NCBI GenBank assembly: GCA_021732995.1
Contig: JAKFWA010000084.1
Coordinates: forward strand, 124,001-188,000
Length of the DNA stretch: 64,000 nucleotides
From: Planctomycetaceae bacterium
GTDB taxonomy: Bacteria; Planctomycetota; Planctomycetia; Planctomycetales; Planctomycetaceae
Direction of reading: 5' to 3'
Numbering within the stretch: the first letter of the stretch is position 1; each line of letters begins with the position of its first letter. Positions 41,716-50,802 of this stretch are shown piece by piece. The notes under the pieces are model-generated. The model had not been told where the DNA came from, searched no databases, and saw only the letters and a list, made by a program, of their open reading frames with translations. A program made the position numbers and the translations under genes.

Positions 41716-44700
41716 TCAGCGGCTCTGAGCTGAGCGACTTGGCCAGGCGAGTTTCATTCGAGAAAGCCGCTCGCGGACGAGAGCCAGATTCCAAACTTGA
41801 ATGATGCCACCTTCCGCCGTAACTGCGAGCTGTTGTCCATCAGGACTGAAGCACGCGGGAGTCTGCTGATTCGGTGCGGTGAGCATCGCGAGAGTCTGGC
41901 CGCTGTCAGGATCCAGCAGTTGCAGACCGCCTTCGCGCGCGATTGACGCTGCCAGCAGATCACCCGCAGGAGCGAACGCCATACGACCCCAGATATCTCC
42001 GGCATGGTCACGAGCGACCGAGTGGCGAGGTTGCCATGAACCAACTTCCCAGAAACGAAATTCCGCTCCGCAGCCTGTCACCAGCCATTTTTCGTCTGGA
42101 CTGAAAAGCGCGTTGCTGTTGCCTTCCACCAGCAAATCCGCAACCGGGCGGCCGCTTTCCGCATCCCAGATCTTCACCCCAGTCCCCTTCCACGTACCGC
42201 TGGCAACCCAGCGAGCGCTGGGGCTGATCGCGAGAAACAGGTTGCGGCTGACGTGCTGTCCCTCGAACGTGCGATGCGTTCTCTGTTGAAGATCGATCAG
42301 CACGGGCGCGTGAGCGCCAAGTTGCTCAGTAAGCAGCCAGCGTGCGTCAGACGTCACGTGAGCTGGTCCCAAGACAGGCAACGCGGAGGCTGTCACTTCC
42401 AATCGACTCCCTGCGACGAGCGTTTCCGGACTGGCCCTCGACACCGGCTCAATGGGCCAGAGTGAGAGACGATTCTCAGCACTGATCAGCAGCTTGGTGT
42501 CACCATCCAGAAACTGAGCAGAAAACGCATCGCGCTGAGCGATGAACAGACTCGGACAACCGGTGGTGACATTCCACACACGTACGCCCTGCTCGTCCGT
42601 CGCCGCGAGCCACCGGCCATCCGACGAGAAGTGGCTCGGAACGCCTCTTCCGAAAGTGCGGCATTCATCTGCCGGAGCGATTTCCCACAGGCCGACGTCG
42701 TCCGCGCCAACCTTGAACGGAAGCACTCGATCATCAGGGCCAAAGCCTGAGAACGCGATGAACTCGCCTTCGACCCGAACATGCAGTTTCTTGCAGTGCG
42801 GTTCCCATAGCCGCGTCGCACCATCCCATCCATAGGAAGCCAGCATGTTGCCCGCATGATTAAAAACAACATGCGTTACCGTCGCCGAGTGGCCATCCAG
42901 TGTTTGCGTGCGGCCAGTGGGAAAATCCCAGACAAGAACCGCCCCGTTCGCACATGCGGTGGCCAGTTGCGAACCATCACCGCGCCAAGACATCCCGCGT
43001 ACCCCGGCAGGATGGGGCATTGATTTCGACACGTCGCCCGTTTCAGCATCAACGACGACCACCTGCAGACTGGTGTGACTGGAAACCGCGAGCTTGTTCT
43101 TCAGCGGATGAAAGGCGATCGCGTAGGGTTGCGCCAACGAACTGATGCGACCAAGCTCTAGCCCCGATTCCGTCGCATGCAGATGAATGCTGCCATCGTT
43201 GTGACCGATCGCAAGCCGCAAGCTGTCAGGACTGAAGTCAACCGCACCGAGGCTGACGCCGCTGGGAACGATCAACGTCGCATCTCGGGTCATCAGATCC
43301 CACAAACGCAGCGAGCCGTCCTGGTATTTGGCAACCAGCCAACGACCGTCAGGACTGAATCGCAACGTCCATTCCACCATGTTTCCCGGTCCAGGCAGAC
43401 GCAGCAATTCCGCATGGTCGGCAGCGCGATGTACCAGAATCGTGCCGCTCGCATCATACGTCGCATAACGTTCCAGCCGGTCATCGAAGCTGATCGTGAC
43501 AGCACCGGGCGGCGCGGGATTGAGTTTCCAACGTCGCGCGACGCGCATGTCGGGCAATGCGAGAGACGCAATCGCTTCGTGGCGAAGTTCTTCAGAGGGC
43601 TTGATCGCGGCCGCCTTCGCGATCGCATCCAGGCTGTCAAACCGTCGTCCCGCGCGACCACTCCAGCGTTCGGCTCGGGCCTGCGCCAGATAGGAATCCC
43701 AGAGCTTGTCTGTTGCGTCAGATTCCGCACGAATCGCACGATCGAGATTCTGCAAGGCCGTGTTGCGTTCCGATCGAAGGTTGACCGCGGCAATTGTCAT
43801 CCCAATCGAGAGTGCCACCAGACAGAAGACGACAGTCGCCGCGAGGCTCGCCACAGTTCGGTTCCGCAAACACCAACGCCAGCCGCGTTCCAGCCAGCCA
43901 AGCGGCCGCGCCAAAATTGGTTCTCCATGAATAAAGCGTTGCAGTTCATCGGCCAACTGCTGTGCTGACGCATACCGCTGCCGCGGCTCTTTGCTCAAGC
44001 ACTTTAAACAGATTGTTTCGAGGTCAGTTGGAATGACGGGATTCAGCGACCGAGGGGGCGCGGGTTCTGAATTGAGCACCTGCATCAACGTATCCATCGG
44101 GGCGTCCGCGCGAAACGGCGGACGTCCCGTCACCAACTCGTAGAGAATCGCGCCCAACGAGTAAACGTCGGAGGGCGGACCGACCTTTCCCGACTTGCCA
44201 GAGGCCTGTTCCGGCGACATGTAGCTGGGCGTGCCGACAACCGCCCCGGACATCAACCACTGCGCCGAATCTGGCTTCTCATTATCTCCCGAACTGCCTG
44301 CCAGTGCTCGCTTCGCCAAACCGAAGTCGGTCAGCTTGGGCACAAGCAGTTGCCGGTGCAAAGCGACTGACGAACTCCGCGAGATCGTCGATTTCTCCAA
44401 CGCTGGCTGGTGAGTACCCAGCTCTTCCATCAACACATTCGAAGGTTTCAGGTCGCGGTGCAGAACCCCTTTCGAATGCGCATACTGAATCGCTTCTGCG
44501 ATGATTCTCACGCATTCGGCCGCTTGCCTGGGGGACCACTGTTGCTGGCTGAGCAGTGTCGCGAGGCTCTTGCCCGACACGTAGTCCATCGAGAAAAAGT
44601 GATGGTGATTGAACTCACCGATCTCATGAATCGCGACGATGTTCGGATGCTGCAACTGAGCCGCAGCCTCCGCTTCCGCTCGAAACCGGCGAACCTCCTG

Positions 44701-45255
44701 TGCGCTCGCCAGACTGCCGGTCAGAATCATCTTCACCGCCACGATGCGATTGAGTCGGATCTGCCTCGCTTTGTAGACAACTCCCATTCCGCCGCGAGCA
44801 ACCTCGCTGAGCAACTCGTAATTGCCGAAGTACCGCAATCGCGGTCGCGGCAGTGTGCGTTCAAAGGTGTCATCAGGACCCTGCGAGGGTTGCGCCGCCA
44901 CCGCAGCATCGGGCTCAAAAAGCAGAGTCGGGCTGAGGGGTGTTACCGCAGGATCGATCGGCTGAGTGTCCAGCGAGTCAGCGGGCACAGTCCGGAAAGG
45001 CATCGCCAGATGGTTCAGCTCATCATGATCCTGGAAGAATTCTTCCAGTTCCGCCGCGAGGTCCGGGTGCTGCCCCAACAACTGTTGACGGTTCACCCGC
45101 TGACCTGCATCCTCGGCACGCAGGTACGCGACCAGCACCTCGTTCAACCGATCTGTTGCAGAGTTGCCTGGAAGGACCTGAGGCCCCGCCGCAGACGTCT
45201 TGGATTTCTCATCGGCCGCCTTCGGCACTTCTGTTCGCAGAGGCTCGGACGACAT
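41716..45255 (-). CDS. Membrane Ser/Thr protein kinase with WD40 sensor tail
   Basis: A 1179-residue kinase. Residues 35-85 carry the planctomycete N-terminal segment (YLRAEDAGQRVNRQQLLGQHPDLAAELEEFF, cut here into YLRAEDAGQ and LGQHPDLAAEL). The kinase domain (147-410) has RGGMG (154-158), the ATP lysine in VAVK (Lys175), HRDLKPSN (266-273) and DFG (Asp310); the stretch between the catalytic loop and DFG is about 25 residues longer than usual. One membrane helix (about 455-480, ASLAATVVFCLVALSIGM) follows. The external part is made of WD40 blades to about 1165 (DGRWLVAKYQDGSLRLWDL, ATCANGAVLVWDF, ASYGWDGATRLWE). Stop 41716 and sigma-factor spacing (3 bases at 45256-45258) define an operon with that gene. 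The WD40 domain presumably senses a periplasmic signal (inference). Confidence 0.94.
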   Translation of the reverse strand: MSSEPLRTEVPKAADEKSKTSAAGPQVLPGNSATDRLNEVLVAYLRAEDAGQRVNRQQLLGQHPDLAAELEEFFQDHDELNHLAMPFRTVPADSLDTQPIDPAVTPLSPTLLFEPDAAVAAQPSQGPDDTFERTLPRPRLRYFGNYELLSEVARGGMGVVYKARQIRLNRIVAVKMILTGSLASAQEVRRFRAEAEAAAQLQHPNIVAIHEIGEFNHHHFFSMDYVSGKSLATLLSQQQWSPRQAAECVRIIAEAIQYAHSKGVLHRDLKPSNVLMEELGTHQPALEKSTISRSSSVALHRQLLVPKLTDFGLAKRALAGSSGDNEKPDSAQWLMSGAVVGTPSYMSPEQASGKSGKVGPPSDVYSLGAILYELVTGRPPFRADAPMDTLMQVLNSEPAPPRSLNPVIPTDLETICLKCLSKEPRQRYASAQQLADELQRFIHGEPILARPLGWLERGWRWCLRNRTVASLAATVVFCLVALSIGMTIAAVNLRSERNTALQNLDRAIRAESDATDKLWDSYLAQARAERWSGRAGRRFDSLDAIAKAAAIKPSEELRHEAIASLALPDMRVARRWKLNPAPPGAVTISFDDRLERYATYDASGTILVHRAADHAELLRLPGPGNMVEWTLRFSPDGRWLVAKYQDGSLRLWDLMTRDATLIVPSGVSLGAVDFSPDSLRLAIGHNDGSIHLHATESGLELGRISSLAQPYAIAFHPLKNKLAVSSHTSLQVVVVDAETGDVSKSMPHPAGVRGMSWRGDGSQLATACANGAVLVWDFPTGRTQTLDGHSATVTHVVFNHAGNMLASYGWDGATRLWEPHCKKLHVRVEGEFIAFSGFGPDDRVLPFKVGADDVGLWEIAPADECRTFGRGVPSHFSSDGRWLAATDEQGVRVWNVTTGCPSLFIAQRDAFSAQFLDGDTKLLISAENRLSLWPIEPVSRASPETLVAGSRLEVTASALPVLGPAHVTSDARWLLTEQLGAHAPVLIDLQQRTHRTFEGQHVSRNLFLAISPSARWVASGTWKGTGVKIWDAESGRPVADLLVEGNSNALFSPDEKWLVTGCGAEFRFWEVGSWQPRHSVARDHAGDIWGRMAFAPAGDLLAASIAREGGLQLLDPDSGQTLAMLTAPNQQTPACFSPDGQQLAVTAEGGIIQVWNLALVRERLSRMKLAWPSRSAQSR

Positions 45256-45258
45256 GAT

Positions 45259-45825
45259 TCAACCCAGATCATGAAGGATCTCGCGCAGCGTTTTGGCTCC
45301 ACGTTTTAGCAGTGAGGCAACGGCAGCGGGACTGCGCTGCAATCGATCACAGATCTCGTCGAGCGAACATCCCTGGCAATGCCGCAGCACGAGCGCTTCC
45401 CGTTGCAGTTCAGGCATGGTCGCCAAGGCGTTTGCCAACTGAGCCGCGCGCTCGTGCTGCTGCATGCAGTGACTGGGTGAAGACTGATCTGCAACCAGCC
45501 ATTGCTCGATCGGCGTTCCCGAGTTGTTTAACGCCTGTTCGAGCGATTGCTCGCGAGATACGTCACGCTTCGCACGGCCCAATGCCCGCATTGCGTCGGT
45601 CGTGTTGCATGCCAGTATCTGGCGGAGCCACCCAGCCAACTCACCGTCACTTGTCCCTCGAAACTGGTGCTGCTGACGATGCGCGTCGAGCATCGTCTGC
45701 TGCACTACATCGGAGGCGTCCAACTTCCCTTGCAGCCGGCCGCCAAGATGAACGCGGGCCAGCAGCAACAAGTACTCGCGAAAACGCTCCAGCTGAGGTT
45801 CAAACACCCTGGAGTCAGAGCTCAT
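45259..45825 (-). CDS. ECF-type RNA polymerase sigma factor (planctomycete kinase-linked group)
   Basis: A 188-residue sigma-70-family protein. Region 2 is DASDVVQQTMLDAHRQQHQFRG with the GELAGWLRQILACNTTDAMR segment, and region 4 is MPELQREALVLRHCQGCSLDEI with CDRLQRSPAAVASLLKRGAKTLRE, the helix-turn-helix that reads the -35 box. No anti-sigma factor is present. The kinase gene starts 3 bases after the stop, a pairing common in planctomycetes, where the kinase is thought to control the sigma factor by phosphorylation. Start ATG at 45825. The direct repeat at 45876-45891 lies 51-66 bases upstream. Confidence 0.92.
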   Translation of the reverse strand: MSSDSRVFEPQLERFREYLLLLARVHLGGRLQGKLDASDVVQQTMLDAHRQQHQFRGTSDGELAGWLRQILACNTTDAMRALGRAKRDVSREQSLEQALNNSGTPIEQWLVADQSSPSHCMQQHERAAQLANALATMPELQREALVLRHCQGCSLDEICDRLQRSPAAVASLLKRGAKTLREILHDLG

Positions 45826-46580
45826 CGCAGTCCTTCTGCAAATACAGCCGACAATTGCGGGCGAATCGGGGCACTGAAATTCTAGAAATTCACGACACGA
45901 TCTCGAAAAGCGGATGTTTCATGATTGCTGTCAAAAATGCGCTCATCCAGTCTTAATCGACCATTGCGGAGGAAGTCGCCGCAAAAACATCCGCGTGAAC
46001 AGTGCAAACTGGTTGCCGAAGTCACGTGCATAGGACAACCGAAACTTGGGCGCCGCAACCACTTAGAGAAGGCCGATCCCAGCGGGATTCAGTCGAACGC
46101 TCGCCTGTTGCGGATCATGCAATCCGCACTCCATGGCTGGCGACGTTGCGGCGGGCACAAGCGGCGTCGCATGGACTCGATATGAGAGCATTGGTGCAGG
46201 CGAGGAAAAGACTCAGTGAGCAGCACAGGAATGCCGCCGAAGAGGCATACACACCATCGCTCAACCTGCTGCCGAATCAGCAAACCGCGCCTAATCGCAG
46301 CACGCGAGGCGATCAGCAAATTAACGGCGAATACAAAGAATCTCGCCATCAGCCCAGTTCGCGGCGATTATCGCAGCGACCGTCACACCTGCACTGAAAA
46401 TGGAAAAAGCCCGGCCAACAATCGGGAGCCATGGTGGTGGTGCTCAAAGCGGGCGGTGAGAAGGCTGAGTAAGTGACCGCCAGCCGCGATTGTCGACACG
46501 GGCGAAGTTCCATCTATTCGATCGGGGATGGCGGAATCCGCCCTCCCTGGCAGGCATAAGCTGAACTCTCCTTAGGGGTG
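45826..46580. other. 755-base non-coding spacer between sigma factor and mraZ
   Basis: No gene can be supported. Small frames on both strands (for instance 46002-46397 plus and 46089-46349 minus) lack ribosome sites and known motifs. The minus-strand sigma-factor promoter must be at its left edge. A palindrome GGCGGAATCCGCC (46530-46542) and a GGCGGT/ACCGCC stem (46452-46457, 46476-46481) lie downstream of the mraZ stop. Confidence 0.55.
45876..45891 (-). promoter_or_regulatory. Direct repeat GAAATTC-TA-GAAATTC before the sigma-factor operon
   Basis: Two perfect heptamers (45876-45882 and 45885-45891) separated by TA sit 51-66 bases upstream of the sigma-factor ATG; TTCTAGAA at the centre is also palindromic. 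The location suits a promoter element or operator. No consensus is known to me for this motif. Confidence 0.4.
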
Positions 46581-47066
46581 CTAGTGCACCAATTCCTTGA
46601 ACATCGTTCCGAATTCGGGCATGTCTTGTTTCTGGGTTTCCAACCAGGCGTCGAGTTTCCAGATCTCCACGCAAACAACAGCACCTACCAGCATCACGTC
46701 CTGCGTCGCAGGGACGTCGAGTAACTCTCGAAAACCTTCCGGCAGCAGCAATCGGGAGCGATTCGCCAACTGCACTGTTCGCGAGCGGGTCGACAACAGC
46801 CTTCCCAGTCGCTGCACCTCACTCCAACGCTGAGCCATCATGCCGGCTTTGATCTTGGACTTGATGACCTCAACTCCAGAATCAACGCGAGCCGTCCAAT
46901 CCGAGGGCTTCCACAAGCTCAAGCAGCCGTAACGTTCCTTGGCGATAATCGTGTTGCCTTCGTCATCAGCGATCGCCTGGGCCATCTCCACTGGTAGAGT
47001 GATGCGGAAACGATCATCGATCGTCCGTCTCAACTCCCCTTGGATGAAGATGTCCGGCTCAGGCAT
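46581..47066 (-). CDS. mraZ: MraZ-family transcriptional regulator
   Basis: A 161-residue DNA-binding protein with two SpoVT-AbrB (double-split beta-barrel) domains: [21 protein letters not shown] with SLWKPSDW (about 8-55) and [20 protein letters not shown] with [18 protein letters not shown] (about 100-145). MraZ in other bacteria represses the dcw division/cell-wall cluster by binding GTGGG-type repeats. Here no dcw genes are near, which fits planctomycetes, where the division machinery is reduced. GTGGG elements occur in its upstream region (see 47127-47172), so autoregulation is possible. Slightly longer than the usual ~145-150 residues. Confidence 0.85.
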   Translation of the reverse strand: MPEPDIFIQGELRRTIDDRFRITLPVEMAQAIADDEGNTIIAKERYGCLSLWKPSDWTARVDSGVEVIKSKIKAGMMAQRWSEVQRLGRLLSTRSRTVQLANRSRLLLPEGFRELLDVPATQDVMLVGAVVCVEIWKLDAWLETQKQDMPEFGTMFKELVH

Positions 47067-47564
47067 GACTGTGGCAATTCGCGAGGATGATTACGACACT
47101 GATCGATCATGCTATTGGGCGAATTCCCCACAAACAACTGCGATTTCAAAGAGCTTTGGGTCGATTTCCCACAGCAGGCGGAATCTACCGTCGTGTTTTG
47201 GCAACGGCAACTGTCTAGTCAGACTTTTCCGCCAATTCGGGTCGTGCAAATAGCCCAAATGAGCCGGGTTAGAGGAGTTACGAAGTTCGCAATTTCGAGC
47301 GAAAAAGTCCGGCGCAAAACGTGCTTCGCCGGGGCAATGCGAGCACTGCCCCGTGATCCGTGGGAGCGGTTTGGGCACGATCCCCACATCGACTGGCTGG
47401 GTCTAAGCGACAAAGAGCTATGAGGCGTTGTTTGGGCGGTGCGCCGCCATTGTTGAGAAAACGAGCAATTCGAATCCTCCAGTCCGCTCAACTTAACGAT
47501 AAGCTTGTCCCGTACTGGTCAAACAGTCGCAACTTTTGTCCGCCGGAGTTGCAAGGAGGCTGGC
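47067..47564. other. Divergent spacer between mraZ and the 47565 gene
   Basis: 498 bases with no supportable gene. It contains a near-perfect palindrome GGGGCAATGCGAGCACTGCCCC (47331-47352) and a GGCGG/CCGCC stem (47435-47448). A minus-strand frame at 47112-47387 was rejected. Confidence 0.5.
47127..47172 (-). promoter_or_regulatory. Possible MraZ boxes upstream of mraZ
   Basis: On the minus strand GTGGG occurs twice, at 47127-47131 (TTTGTGGGGAA) and 47168-47172 (TGTGGGAAA), 41 bases apart and 60-105 bases before the mraZ ATG. MraZ is known to bind TGGG/GTGGG repeats in its own promoter; classic boxes are spaced by about 10 bases, so this arrangement is atypical. Confidence 0.3.
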
Positions 47565-48131
47565 ATGGTTTCATTAGGCCAGATCAGGAGCTGGAACTCC
47601 CAGTATTTTGCGCACTGCGAGATGTTCGCCGCGTTTCGAGAACTGCTCGCTCAAGACAACGACGTCGGCGTCTCGGCGGACGAGATTCTTTTTGACCGGC
47701 AATTCGAGCTTGTCTGGCTGGATCGAGCCTTCGTCATGGAACTGACGTTCTCAACACCGGAGATGGTTCACAATACGAAGTCATGTTCTCGTTCCCGCGT
47801 GACCTGCTATGAGTTGAAAACTCGCGGTTCCGATGAGTCGATTGATGGCGAAATGCGAGCGATCAAACTTGGCTCATGCGAGTTGATTATCAGCGGCCTG
47901 CAGCGCGGCTTCGTGTTTACGATCGGTCGTTCGTGCGTGTCGTTCTGCCCCAGCGAGTTCACCGATGCGCTGTGGGTCTTTCTGACCATGGCGGGTCTTG
48001 AACTGGAGACTGCCTCGTTTCAGCTCAGCAGCAACCTGGTAAAGGTGCGCGCACCGCGACGTAATCTCATGGTGACTAATCCGACTCGCCCCATCGTTCA
48101 TCCGCTCGGGCATGCGGATAAAGCGAGTTGA
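47565..48131 (+). CDS. Hypothetical protein
   Basis: A 188-residue protein starting at ATG 47565, chosen because AAGGAGG lies 5 bases before it. No signal peptide or transmembrane segment. The middle is a beta-rich run (LVWLDRAFVMELTFST, KLGSCELIISGLQRGFVFTIGR) and the end is basic (VKVRAPRRNLMVTNPTRP). I recognise no family. It is convergent with the TonB-dependent receptor gene and divergent from mraZ. Confidence 0.6.
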   Translation: MVSLGQIRSWNSQYFAHCEMFAAFRELLAQDNDVGVSADEILFDRQFELVWLDRAFVMELTFSTPEMVHNTKSCSRSRVTCYELKTRGSDESIDGEMRAIKLGSCELIISGLQRGFVFTIGRSCVSFCPSEFTDALWVFLTMAGLELETASFQLSSNLVKVRAPRRNLMVTNPTRPIVHPLGHADKAS

Positions 48132-48238
48132 CCAACCGCAAAGCTAAAGGCTCTTCTGCCAGCATACTATCAATCGCAGCATCTGCGGCATTGGGTTGCG
48201 ATGCTACGACTACATTGCAACTGCCTGAGGCAAGGTAT

Positions 48239-50668
48239 TTAGTATCGCACTTCCGAACCAAGGTAGAAGTTTACGCCCGGCTGCAGAACACGCAGTCCGT
48301 TCACGGTGTGAAAATCGAGATGCTCCTGAAAGCGTTCGTTGGTGAAGTTCTCGACACCGGCAATCACCGAGATCTGATCGGAGAACCGATACGCTCCTCG
48401 GACATCGCAAACCACAAAGCCCGGAGTACTGGCTTCGAACAGACTCGTCGCGATCTTGTGCTGGGGTGCCACCAGGCGAGTGCTGAATTCCAACCACCAG
48501 GCTTGTGCCACGCTAGGATCATGCAACCTCAGTCCCAACCGGCTCTCCAGCGGCACGATTCCAGGCAACGCTTCATGATCGGTCAACGGAGCCCCTCCAA
48601 AGGTCCCACGAGGCAACCCGGGAGTCTTTATTCCATCAGAGTCGGTCGCAAACCCTCCGTTGCGAGTTAGGTCTCTTCCTTCCGTGTAGCTCAGCGTCGC
48701 CAGCCCCATGAGCGACGGAAGAATGTCATATTCCGCGCGAGTCTCAAATCCGGATATCGTCGCGAGCTCTGTATTCACATACTGCAGATTAATCTGCGCC
48801 ACGGGATTTCCAGGCAAGTTCACCGTCCCGATATTCTCAAACGTAATATAGTCATTCATCCATGCGTAGAAACCGTGCGCGCTGGCTCGCAAGCGTCCCG
48901 CATTAACGTTGATACCGGCATCGATCTGCGTCTGCCGCTCGGGATCAAGGAACGGATCTCCACGCACCGTGTTCAAGCCGTTTTGCAGCAGAAACATGAA
49001 TGGCTGCGCCGCGTAAAGCTCTGTCGGCGATGGAGGACGCTCGGAATGCCCAGCCGCAGCCGTCAAAGAGACCACATCGTTGACTTCATACTCAGAAGCC
49101 ACAAACGCAGCCCAGGGAGTGAAACTCCGCGTAAGATCGTCTGTTCTGAAGAAGTCTTGAAGCGTCCCACGCTCGTTTGCGGGAGTGATTAACCTGTCTG
49201 TTCCCACATCAGTGACGCGCGAGCTGTCGTCGATTACTCCGGTTGAGACGGAATCAAGCCGCACTCCCGTCATGATTCGCCAATGGTCTGATGGGCTTGT
49301 GGCATAATCCAGGAACACTCCAGGATCGACCGTTTCCGTCTCCGGAATTGGAGACCTCGCCGAGAAGCCCAGACCGAGGCGTGTGTAGGTTACGAACTCG
49401 TCCAGTCGCTGCCGCATGTACTTGACATCGAGGCCAGCAGTGAGAACCCCGTCGTTATCAGTTTCCCATGCACTCGCAACTCTTGCGCCTGTCGACGCGG
49501 AGAACACATCCGTAACGCCGGACAAATTGAGTTGCTGGTACGCCGGTAAAACTCGCCGCTTGGCTGCACCACCGGTGTCTCCGACAAAGCGAGTGTCGTT
49601 ATACCACGCCTCGGCTTCGATGCGGTCCGCGAAATCCGCGTTGAGTTGTGTATACTCTATTTCATAACCATTTGTGCCGAGCGCACTGATATCAAAGGCC
49701 TGACCCGCAAACTCCATATCCGTCTGGTCCAGTCGCAGCGCATGTACTTCTACGCGTCGGTCCTCATCAAGATCCCTCCCCAAGGCCAGATCCCACGCGC
49801 GAGAATTGAAGCTCGATGGGATATCGGCTCCGGCAGCCGTGCGATAGTCAGTCCCCGTGCGATGGGTGTAACCCAGTTGAAATCCCCAGTTGTCGTGACC
49901 TCCCTGAATGGTCTGCCTGCCATGCCACTGCTCGCCATTCGTGTGATAGGCCACGCGAGAAGAACCGTGCAGTTCCATGTCCTCGAAGCGAGGAGAATCC
50001 ACCAGGTCAACGGCGAGGAAGTTCAAGCCGGGCCCCTGTCGCACGTCATAAGGCCCCTTGGTGACCTGCAGATTTTCCACAATCTCCGAGTCAAAATTGC
50101 TGAGTGGCGTATTGAGATCAATGCGGGCTGGCACCCAGTACGAGCCCGCGGAGGCCAACTGGCCGACTCGGCTCCCGCGAATTCGAGGGTCGTGGACGAT
50201 TGGAGTTCGTCGTTGCGTTGCCACGCCGCCATATGCCGCAGGCTGGCGCAGCAGGCCTCCGGCATCAGTGGCCGGCCGAGTTGTGCCCGTCGGCGGGAGC
50301 GACTCCACGATTCCCCGCAGTGGCTTCAGACGCAATCGCAGCCGCCCTTGCAGAGGATCCTCTTGATCTTGGTTGAAGATCGAAGCCGCACTTGGTGGTA
50401 AAGGCGTTTCCGGAACGATCGACGGTTGAGGTCTCAGAATCGGAGGCGGCTGGTAGAACGAGGCGGGATGGATCCACTCGTCTTCCCCACCGTCAAACGC
50501 CGATCCCAAACTCGCGTCCACTTGCACAGGCAGTTGAGCCCAGGCATCCTCGTGGAAGTCCTGACCTGTCGCGATTGAAAAGAAAGCGACCGGATGGCTT
50601 ATCAGGATCAGAAGGCCCACGCGCCGAACGGATCTCAATGACCGACTTCTAGCCAAATGGAATCGCAT
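48239..50668 (-). CDS. TonB-dependent outer-membrane receptor
   Basis: An 809-residue protein with a signal peptide (VGLLILISHPVAFFSIATG). A long Pro-rich N-terminal extension (about 40-150) precedes the plug domain, whose typical text is PRIRGSRVGQLASAG and LSNFDSEIVENLQVTKGPYDVRQGP. The rest is a 22-strand-type beta-barrel with alternating strands (RRVEVHALRLDQTD, TAAAGHSERPPSPTELYAAQP, TQIDAGINVNAGRLRASAHGFYA) and a C-terminal aromatic residue (FYLGSEVRY). No classic TonB box stands out; it may lie in the extension. It should import a large siderophore, cobalamin or glycan. It follows the TPR kinase gene on the same strand by 134 bases, which hints at linked regulation. Confidence 0.92.
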   Translation of the reverse strand: MRFHLARSRSLRSVRRVGLLILISHPVAFFSIATGQDFHEDAWAQLPVQVDASLGSAFDGGEDEWIHPASFYQPPPILRPQPSIVPETPLPPSAASIFNQDQEDPLQGRLRLRLKPLRGIVESLPPTGTTRPATDAGGLLRQPAAYGGVATQRRTPIVHDPRIRGSRVGQLASAGSYWVPARIDLNTPLSNFDSEIVENLQVTKGPYDVRQGPGLNFLAVDLVDSPRFEDMELHGSSRVAYHTNGEQWHGRQTIQGGHDNWGFQLGYTHRTGTDYRTAAGADIPSSFNSRAWDLALGRDLDEDRRVEVHALRLDQTDMEFAGQAFDISALGTNGYEIEYTQLNADFADRIEAEAWYNDTRFVGDTGGAAKRRVLPAYQQLNLSGVTDVFSASTGARVASAWETDNDGVLTAGLDVKYMRQRLDEFVTYTRLGLGFSARSPIPETETVDPGVFLDYATSPSDHWRIMTGVRLDSVSTGVIDDSSRVTDVGTDRLITPANERGTLQDFFRTDDLTRSFTPWAAFVASEYEVNDVVSLTAAAGHSERPPSPTELYAAQPFMFLLQNGLNTVRGDPFLDPERQTQIDAGINVNAGRLRASAHGFYAWMNDYITFENIGTVNLPGNPVAQINLQYVNTELATISGFETRAEYDILPSLMGLATLSYTEGRDLTRNGGFATDSDGIKTPGLPRGTFGGAPLTDHEALPGIVPLESRLGLRLHDPSVAQAWWLEFSTRLVAPQHKIATSLFEASTPGFVVCDVRGAYRFSDQISVIAGVENFTNERFQEHLDFHTVNGLRVLQPGVNFYLGSEVRY

Positions 50669-50802
50669 TCGACACCGCGTCGGACATGGCCGGATCAGAT
50701 TCTGAGAACAGTGTAAACGCCCTGATCACCCCGAGATCTTCCACATAATCGGCATTCGTCGACCGGTTTCTTAGAGAACTTCCGGCCACACCAAATATTG
50801 GT

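Noticed and set aside
46002-46397. Plus-strand frame in the sigma-mraZ spacer
   Set aside because: Composition is random-looking (R, H and Q rich) with no motif or start signal.
47112-47387. Minus-strand frame of 91 residues upstream of mraZ
   Set aside because: The text contains plausible-looking words (DPNWRKSLTRQLPLPKHDG) but there is no ribosome site or known family; it covers the mraZ promoter.
47462-47500. tRNA-like AATTCGAATCC piece
   Set aside because: The T-loop match is short; no acceptor stem, anticodon arm or D-loop could be fitted around it.
48132-48238. Possible cobalamin riboswitch near the TonB receptor
   Set aside because: This spacer is downstream, not upstream, of the receptor; the upstream 134 bases show no B12-box-like text.
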